From Lysobacterales bacterium (GTDB taxonomy: Bacteria > Pseudomonadota > Gammaproteobacteria > Xanthomonadales > Xanthomonadaceae): a DNA stretch of 32,185 nucleotides. The notes beneath the pieces were generated by a model. The model was not told where the DNA came from and did no database searches. It saw only the letters and a program-made list of their open reading frames with translations. Where the stretch lies: positions 1 to 32,185 of the forward strand of contig JAFLEB010000016.1 of assembly GCA_017302075.1 (NCBI GenBank). Direction: 5' to 3'. Positions within the stretch are counted from its first letter, which is position 1. Each line of letters starts with the position of its first letter. A program made the translations under genes and the position numbers. Below are positions 27,511 to 32,185 of this stretch, piece by piece.

Positions 27511-27527
27511 GGATGGCGTTGCCATCC
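27511..27527. other. 7-bp hairpin after zapA overlapping the 6S RNA -35 box
   Basis: GGATGGC (27511-27517) and GCCATCC (27521-27527) pair around GTT. No T-run follows. The right arm contains most of the TTGCCA -35 hexamer of the 6S RNA promoter. Confidence 0.5.
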
Positions 27528-27546
27528 CGCGCGCCGCTCCTATACT
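27519..27546 (+). promoter_or_regulatory. Sigma-70 promoter of 6S RNA
   Basis: TTGCCA (27519-27524) and TATACT (27541-27546) are separated by 16 nt. The predicted start is 27553-27555, right at the 5' strand of the 6S closing stem. Confidence 0.75.
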
Positions 27547-27552
27547 GGTCGC

Positions 27553-27738
27553 GTCCTCTGCCGTGAGCGACGGCGTGCGCAACATTCGCCTTGTCCCTTA
27601 ATGACGACCGCGGGGACGCACTGGCAGCCGGGAGTGCAAGTCCGCCCCGAGCGGGAAGCCCGATGGCCGCCACGCGTTCCCACTTGAACCCCGGGTTCAA
27701 GGTCGTTTCGCACGCATCGCCACGGCGGAGACCTTCCT
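27553..27738 (+). ncRNA. ssrS: 6S RNA
   Basis: A ~185-nt RNA that mimics an open promoter and sequesters sigma-70 RNA polymerase in stationary phase. Support is structural. The 5' strand 27556-27570 (CTCTGCCGTGAGCGA) pairs with 27717-27730 (TCGCCACGGCGGAG) as a 14-bp closing stem with one bulged A. The 3' half contains CTTGAACCCCGGGTTCAAG (27683-27701), the hairpin that E. coli 6S RNA carries as CTTGAACC...GGGTTCAAG. The location between zapA and the 5-FCL gene is the classic one, and the promoter fits. The 5' and 3' ends are estimated to within a few nucleotides. The 5-FCL gene begins about 30 nt later and is likely on the same primary transcript. Confidence 0.93.
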
Positions 27739-27766
27739 CCTACGACCAGCCCGGCCCGCAGACCGC

Positions 27767-28354
27767 GTGAGCGCCCTCCCCGACGACCGCGCCGCCCTGC
27801 GTCGCCGCTTGCGCGAACGCCGTCGTGCACTGCCTGCCGCCGCCCGCATCGCCGGCGCGGAGGCGCTGGCCGGTCGCCTGCTCGCCCTGCCCGGGTTGCC
27901 CGCAGAGGGCTACGTCGCCGGCTATTGGGCGATGGATGGCGAGATCGGCCTGCATGCCTGGCAACTGCACCTCCCGCCCAGCCTGGTGTATTGCCTGCCC
28001 GTGCTCGGCGCCGACCAGCGCCTGCGCTTCGCGCCCTGGCGCCCGGGCGATGCGTTGGCCACCAACCGCTACGGCATCCCCGAACCCGACGTCGCCGCCA
28101 CCGGCCTGCTCGATGCGAACGCGCTGGCGCTGGTGGTGATGCCGCTGGTCGGCTTCGACCCAGACTGCCACCGGCTCGGCATGGGGGGCGGCTGGTACGA
28201 TCGCAGCTTCGCGTTCCGCCGGTCGCAGGCGACGCCGCCGTTGCTGGTGGGCGCAGGCTTCGACGAACAGGAAACCGAACCGCTCGCGTTGGCGGACTGG
28301 GACGTGGTTCCCGACGCGATCTGCACCCCCACCCGCACCCTGCATCGCCCATGA
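27767..28354 (+). CDS. ygfA: 5-formyltetrahydrofolate cyclo-ligase
   Basis: A 195-residue 5-FCL, which uses ATP to turn 5-formyl-THF into 5,10-methenyl-THF, returning a folate storage form to one-carbon metabolism. The signature LGMGGGWYDRSF (ATP/substrate loop) is clear, preceded by VMPLVGFDPDCHRLG, and the N-terminal RRRLRERRRAL helix is typical. The GTG at 27767-27769 is the start. It lies just downstream of 6S RNA, as in E. coli where the pair is co-transcribed and linked to persister formation. It overlaps the EVE-domain gene by 4 nt (ATGA). Confidence 0.94.
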   Translation: MSALPDDRAALRRRLRERRRALPAAARIAGAEALAGRLLALPGLPAEGYVAGYWAMDGEIGLHAWQLHLPPSLVYCLPVLGADQRLRFAPWRPGDALATNRYGIPEPDVAATGLLDANALALVVMPLVGFDPDCHRLGMGGGWYDRSFAFRRSQATPPLLVGAGFDEQETEPLALADWDVVPDAICTPTRTLHRP

Positions 28355-28818
28355 CCGCGCGCAAGAAGACCTGGCTGATGAAGTCCGAACCCACGGACTT
28401 CTCGATCGACGACCTCGAGCGCGTCGGCACCGAACCCTGGACCGGCGTGCGCAACTACCAGGCGCGCAATTTCATGCGCCAGATGCAGGTCGGCGACACG
28501 GTCCTGTTCTACCACTCGAACTGCGACGTGCCGGGCATCTACGGGATCGGCAAGGTGGCGAGCGCGCCGTACCCGGATCCCACCCAGTTCATGCCGACGT
28601 CGAAGTACTTCGACGAAAAGGCGACCCAGGCGCAGCCGCGCTGGGACCTGGTGGACGTCGCCTACGTCCGGCACCTCGCGCGCCCGCTCGCGCTGGACGA
28701 GATCCGCGCGCACGCCGACGCGCTGGGCGAGGAATTCGCGTTGATCCGCAAGGGGTCGCGCCTGTCGGTGCTGCCGGTGACCGCCGCGCAGGCCAAGCTG
28801 CTGCTCTCACTGGAGTAA
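28351..28818 (+). CDS. EVE domain-containing protein
   Basis: A 155-residue stand-alone EVE (PUA-like, YTH-related) protein. The hallmark sequence is [35 protein letters not shown] and [19 protein letters not shown], then a C-terminal [15 protein letters not shown] strand. EVE domains bind modified bases in DNA or RNA in several systems, and stand-alone copies are near-universal in proteobacteria beside ygfA or rpiA; the cellular role of this class is unclear. The ATG at 28351 overlaps the 5-FCL stop codon. It sits 4 nt before the start of rpiA, in an apparent operon. Confidence 0.92.
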   Translation: MTARKKTWLMKSEPTDFSIDDLERVGTEPWTGVRNYQARNFMRQMQVGDTVLFYHSNCDVPGIYGIGKVASAPYPDPTQFMPTSKYFDEKATQAQPRWDLVDVAYVRHLARPLALDEIRAHADALGEEFALIRKGSRLSVLPVTAAQAKLLLSLE

Positions 28819-28822
28819 CGCC

Positions 28823-29470
28823 ATGTCGGACATGAAGCAACGCGCCGCCGAGAAGGCGATCGAGTACGTCGAGGACGGGATGATCGTCGGCGTCGGCACC
28901 GGCTCCACGGTCGCCTATTTCATCGATGCCCTCGCCGCGTGGAAGGACCGCATCGCCGGCACCGTCTCCAGCTCCGAGCAGAGCACCGCGCGCCTGCGCT
29001 CGCACGGCATCGAGGTGATCGACCTCAACGCGGCCGGACCGCTCTCGCTCTACGTGGACGGCGCCGACGAATGCGATCCGCACAAGCGCCTGATCAAGGG
29101 CGGCGGCGCGGCGCTCACCCGCGAGAAGATCATCGCCGAGGCCAGCGAGCGCTTCGTGTGCATCGTCGACCCGAGCAAGCGGGTGGACGTGCTCGGCAGG
29201 TTCCCGCTGCCGGTCGAGGTCATCCCGATGGCGCGCAGCCTGGTGGCGCGGGAAATCCTGCGCCTGACCGGCGGGCAGCCGGTGTGGCGCGACGGGGTGG
29301 TGACCGACAACGGCAACCTGATCCTCGACGTGCACAACCTGTCCATCGTCGACCCGGTCGCGATGGAGCGCGAACTCAACCAGGTGCCGGGCGTGGTGAG
29401 CGTCGGCCTGTTCGCGCGCCGGCCGGCCGACGTGGTGATCGTCGGCGGGGAGCCGCCGCTGGTGCTCTGA
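28823..29470 (+). CDS. rpiA: Ribose-5-phosphate isomerase A
   Basis: A 215-residue RpiA that interconverts ribose-5-phosphate and ribulose-5-phosphate in the non-oxidative pentose phosphate pathway. Conserved motifs: [35 protein letters not shown] with the catalytic lysine region, and [11 protein letters not shown]. The length is normal. The ATG at 28823 has GGAG 7 nt upstream and follows the EVE gene stop by 4 nt. The downstream neighbour is convergent with only 13 bp between stop codons. Confidence 0.97.
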   Translation: MSDMKQRAAEKAIEYVEDGMIVGVGTGSTVAYFIDALAAWKDRIAGTVSSSEQSTARLRSHGIEVIDLNAAGPLSLYVDGADECDPHKRLIKGGGAALTREKIIAEASERFVCIVDPSKRVDVLGRFPLPVEVIPMARSLVAREILRLTGGQPVWRDGVVTDNGNLILDVHNLSIVDPVAMERELNQVPGVVSVGLFARRPADVVIVGGEPPLVL

Positions 29471-29483
29471 ACGGCGCGCGCGC

Positions 29484-30239
29484 CTAACGCAGGTTGGACA
29501 CGCTGTTCCTGGCGGTATCGTGCCGCACCTTCAACCTGCCCGCCTCCACCCGGAAGCCGACGACGACCTGCAGGCGCTCCGGCGCCTGCGTGCGCACCTG
29601 GGTCTTCAGCGTGTCCTTCAACCCGCTGGTCGCCTTCTCCACGACCAGGGTCAGCAGGTAGTCGCCGTCCGCCAGCGGGTCCACGACGTCGATTTCGCCC
29701 GGCCTCCGCGTCGTCGTCGCGAGCCCTTCCTTGCCGCCTTCCAGCTTGCGCCCGGTGGCCGCATAGCTCGCTGCAGCGGCCCCGCCACCGCTTCCCGCAA
29801 GGGTGCCGACCGACGAGACCGCCGCCGACACGATGCTGCCGCCCGGCAGTGCGCCGCCCAGCAGCGAGGCACCCTGGCCCGCTCCACGCGCGGCGTTCGC
29901 ATCCGGGTCGCCGGTCTTGTTCGACTTCAGCACCTCGACGCGCCTGCGCTGCAGGTCCGCGCGGTAGCCCTCGCCATCCGGCAACACGATCATGCAGGCC
30001 GCTTGCCCGCATTCGATCGCGATCGACAGGGATGCGCCCTGGCTGATCGCACTGCCCGCGGCATGCAACCCGGCATTCACCTTCTCGCCGAAACTCGCGC
30101 CTTGCGTTTGCCTGGCCACGGTCACGTTCATCGAGATCCGGTTCGGCATCCCGTTGTCGACGCCATTGATCCCGCTTGCCGCCACGTCGCCTAGCGCGAT
30201 GCACGCCACCGCGAGGATCCACCAGCCCTTGGACTTCAT
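29484..30239 (-). CDS. Secreted protein of unknown function with a Gly/Ala-rich centre
   Basis: A 251-residue protein I do not recognise. The N-terminus MKSKGWWILAVACIALGDVAA is a plausible Sec signal peptide (no good lipobox). Two cysteines close together in ECGQAAC (77 and 82) could form a periplasmic disulfide. Residues about 117-160 are Gly/Ala/Ser-rich (ASLLGGALPGGSIVSAAVSS, GSGGGAAAASYA), reminiscent of glycine-zipper segments. The last ~80 residues alternate like beta strands (GDYLLTLVVEKA, LQVVVGFRVEAGRLKV). The ATG at 30237-30239 has GGAG 8 nt upstream. It is a lone gene, convergent with rpiA and divergent from the polymerase gene. GC-rich codon use like the neighbours supports real coding. 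Confidence 0.75.
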   Translation of the reverse strand: MKSKGWWILAVACIALGDVAASGINGVDNGMPNRISMNVTVARQTQGASFGEKVNAGLHAAGSAISQGASLSIAIECGQAACMIVLPDGEGYRADLQRRRVEVLKSNKTGDPDANAARGAGQGASLLGGALPGGSIVSAAVSSVGTLAGSGGGAAAASYAATGRKLEGGKEGLATTTRRPGEIDVVDPLADGDYLLTLVVEKATSGLKDTLKTQVRTQAPERLQVVVGFRVEAGRLKVRHDTARNSVSNLR

Positions 30240-30439
30240 GCGCCGCGCTCCATTGATGGACCAAGTGGCAGTGTGGCGGGCGTGACTGCACGGCATCGCG
30301 CCGCTCGTCGGAAAGGGAATCCGTCCGTCTCGGTTCCGGAGACGGCAGCAGGGCAACGTTAGTCGAATCGTGAAGCCTCGCAGCCACCGCTGCGACGAGC
30401 GAAGCCGATACTCCCCGCCCTCCCGGAGCGCCTTCCGCC

Positions 30440-31891
30440 ATGACCCTGCGCTGCCTGTTCGTCGACTTCGATTCGTTCTTCGCCTCCGTCGAACAACACG
30501 ACGATCCGGCGCTGCGCGGGCGCCCGGTTGCGGTGATCCCGGTCGCCAGCACCACGACCTGCTGCATCGCCGCCAGCAAGGAGGCCAAGCGCGACTTCGG
30601 CATCAAGACCGGGACCGGCGTCGCCGAAGCCCTGGCCCGCTGCCCCGACATCGCCCTGCAACTCGCCCGGCCAGCGCGCTACGTGCGCGTGCACCACCAG
30701 TTCCTCGATGCCATCCAGTCCTGCATCCCGCACGGCAAGGCGGCCTCGGTCGACGAGGTCCCGTGCTGGCTGATCGGCCGCGAACGCGAGCGTCGCAACG
30801 CGGAGCGCATCGCGCGCGACATCAAGCAGGCCTTGCGCGACATCGGCTTCGGCGACAGCCTGACCTGCTCCATCGGCATCGCACCCAACAAGTTCCTCGC
30901 CAAGACCGCGTCCGACATGAACAAGCCGGATGGGCTCACCGTGATCGAGCAGGCCGACCTGCCCCATGCCCTGCACGGACTGGCGCTGCGCGACCTGTGC
31001 GGCATCGGGCCGTCGATGGAAGCGCGCCTGCAGCGGGCGGGGATCGCCACCACGGCGCAGTTGTGCGCGGCGTCGCGGGACCGCCTGCGCCGCGCCTGGG
31101 GAAGCATCGAAGGCGAACGCTTCTGGTTGCAGTTGCAGGGTTTCGACCTCCCGGAACGCACCACGCAACGCGCATCCGTCGGCCATTCGCACGTGCTCGG
31201 CCCGGAGCTGCGCACGTTCGCCGGCATGCGCTCCGTGCTGTTCAAGCTCCTCGCCAAGGCGGCCATGCGGTTGCGCGACGAAGGCCTCCTGGCCGGCGGC
31301 ATGTCGCTCGCCATCCGTTTCGTCGGCATGGAGGCACGCTTCGAACGGCACCTGCGCTTCGCCCCGCTCGACGACACGCCGGCGCTGCTGGAACTGCTCG
31401 GCCGCAACCTGCAGGGACTCGAACGCGCGGCCCACGAAAGGCGCTGGCAGGTGAAGCGGCATCCGCCGCTCTCGGTGGCCGTCACGCTCGTCGATGTCTC
31501 GCCGCGCATCGCCGCCTGCGGGGAGCTCTTAGCGGACCGGCTCCGCGCTCGCCAGGCCAGCGCGCTGCTCGACCGGGTCAACCAGAAGTACGGCAACAAC
31601 GCGCTCTACATGGGCTCGATGGCCGACGCGGTGGAACACAATGCCGCGCCGATGCGGATTCCATTCCAGCAGATCCCGAAACCGGCACTGGAGGAGGAGT
31701 CGCCCCTCCACGGCATCGAACAAGCGCCCACCGACGCCGCCGACCTGCTGCAGCTACGCATGAACCAATTCAAGGTGCTGGCGGAGAAAACCCATCGCGA
31801 GCGGGCGGCGAAGCGCCATCTTCCTGCGGGTGCGGGCGGCTGGGGAATGCCGAGACCCGTCCAATGCGGCCCGCAGCCTAGCCTGTTCTGA
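30440..31891 (+). CDS. Y-family DNA polymerase (DinB/Pol IV-like) with long C-terminal tail
   Basis: A 483-residue translesion polymerase. The N-terminal FVDFDSFFASVE carries the first metal-binding Asp9 and the likely steric-gate aromatic Phe14; SVDEV has the Asp105-Glu106 pair. SIGIAPNKFLAKTASDMNKP and the LCGIGPSMEARLQRAG helix-hairpin-helix (thumb) follow, then a little-finger domain. It is ~130 residues longer than E. coli DinB (351). The extra C-terminal part ends in QPSLF, matching a beta-clamp-binding peptide, preceded by a basic stretch (KTHRERAAKRH). I would not name it dinB outright, since this longer form may be a separate branch. No clear LexA box is seen upstream. A rare TTA leucine codon lies at about 31529-31531. 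It stands alone on the plus strand. Confidence 0.9.
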   Translation: MTLRCLFVDFDSFFASVEQHDDPALRGRPVAVIPVASTTTCCIAASKEAKRDFGIKTGTGVAEALARCPDIALQLARPARYVRVHHQFLDAIQSCIPHGKAASVDEVPCWLIGRERERRNAERIARDIKQALRDIGFGDSLTCSIGIAPNKFLAKTASDMNKPDGLTVIEQADLPHALHGLALRDLCGIGPSMEARLQRAGIATTAQLCAASRDRLRRAWGSIEGERFWLQLQGFDLPERTTQRASVGHSHVLGPELRTFAGMRSVLFKLLAKAAMRLRDEGLLAGGMSLAIRFVGMEARFERHLRFAPLDDTPALLELLGRNLQGLERAAHERRWQVKRHPPLSVAVTLVDVSPRIAACGELLADRLRARQASALLDRVNQKYGNNALYMGSMADAVEHNAAPMRIPFQQIPKPALEEESPLHGIEQAPTDAADLLQLRMNQFKVLAEKTHRERAAKRHLPAGAGGWGMPRPVQCGPQPSLF

Positions 31892-32155
31892 GCCGGATTC
31901 ACGCAATGCCATCGCACGCTGGTTGGATGCCGTATATATGGCCAAACGCCCGGACTGGAGACCCGTGATGTCGCGATGAAATCGCCGCAACAACCGAGCT
32001 TTGAGTGCAGGTGGTTTGGTTTGAGAAGGGCCCTGGCGATGACCTGTTGCGGGTCGCGGCTGCGCGGCGCACCGCAACGCGATAGGCGGAGTATTGGCCA
32101 TTCATCCGGCAAGCCTTGCGCAAGCCAAGTCATTGCCATGAACGCCATAAAAGAC
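31892..32155. other. Intergenic stretch without convincing gene
   Basis: About 264 bp between the polymerase stop and the edge terminator. It is less GC-rich than the rest and holds TATATAT (31933-31939) and the short palindrome CTTGCGCAAG (around 32115-32124). Open frames exist on both strands (for example 31976-32173 plus), but they lack ribosome-binding sites and recognisable sequence, and that plus frame runs into the terminator stem. Confidence 0.5.
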
Positions 32156-32184
32156 AAAACCCCAGCTCGATGAGCTGGGGTTTT
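32156..32184. terminator. Perfect 13-bp bidirectional intrinsic terminator
   Basis: AAAACCCCAGCTC (32156-32168) and GAGCTGGGGTTTT (32172-32184) are exact complements around GAT. The stem ends in four A-T pairs, so either strand gives a T-run; on the minus strand it continues as TTTTGTCTTTTA, the better tail. It probably ends transcription of a gene beyond the right edge as well as of the polymerase gene. Confidence 0.85.
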
Positions 32185-32185
32185 G

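Noticed and set aside
30357..30376. TTAG-containing site upstream of the Y-family polymerase as a LexA box
   Set aside because: TTAGTCGAATCGTGAA lacks the matching TACTAA half of the xanthomonad LexA palindrome.
30325..30395. Two hairpins (30325-30345 and 30378-30395) upstream of the polymerase gene
   Set aside because: 7-bp stems of this kind are common by chance in such GC-rich DNA; no T-run and no known element.
31976..32173. 65-codon plus-strand frame at the right edge
   Set aside because: No ribosome-binding site, and it translates through the terminator stem.

Overview
This window looks like chromosome from a high-GC gammaproteobacterium of the Xanthomonadaceae/Lysobacteraceae (Lysobacter, Luteimonas or Xanthomonas-like). 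The evidence is the very GC-rich codon use, the order yicC-gmk-rpoZ-spoT-ridA with recG nearby, gltA beside a type B L31 gene, a 6S RNA between zapA and the 5-formyltetrahydrofolate cyclo-ligase gene, and a DUF1631 + PilZ pair. The genus is inferred from gene content only. Most of the window is conserved housekeeping sequence. I found no tRNA, rRNA, insertion sequence, prophage or CRISPR array.

Layout. Positions 1-5200 hold the tail of an unknown gene, then on the minus strand gltA, rpmE2 (L31 type B), a nucleoside hydrolase and recG. Positions 5247-11225 are an accessory-looking block: a minus-strand set of three envelope genes (a parallel beta-helix lipoprotein, a di-heme cytochrome c-like lipoprotein and a TonB-dependent receptor) with a divergent AraC-type regulator. 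Positions 11222-15844 (minus) carry yicC-gmk-rpoZ-spoT-ridA. Positions 15909-18501 (plus) carry rph-rdgB-hemW. Positions 18576-21144 are a DUF1631 + PilZ pair. Positions 21214-24540 hold two convergent M24 proline peptidases (pepQ-like and pepP) and ygfB. Positions 24633-26921 encode a membrane PAS-PAS-GGDEF-EAL protein. Positions 26955-29470 (plus) run ZapB-like, zapA, 6S RNA, 5-FCL, EVE-domain protein, rpiA. The right end has an unknown secreted protein (minus), a Y-family DNA polymerase with a probable clamp-binding tail, about 260 bp with no convincing gene, and a perfect 13-bp terminator stem.

The most interesting region is the 5.2-11.2 kb block. It separates recG from the spoT-ridA genes it often neighbours. 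It contains a two-gene pair that I recall as a recurrent family pair of unknown function (TIGR03805 beta-helix + TIGR03806/SO2930-type di-heme protein), here combined with an outer-membrane receptor and its own regulator. My working model is a ligand-induced envelope system: the AraC protein senses a probably hydrophobic compound, the receptor imports it, and the two lipoproteins bind and oxidise it or relay electrons. The domains and motifs are visible in the sequence; the substrate and the shared function are inference. A secondary theme is c-di-GMP signalling: a PilZ protein coupled to DUF1631 and, 3.5 kb away, a GGDEF-EAL protein.
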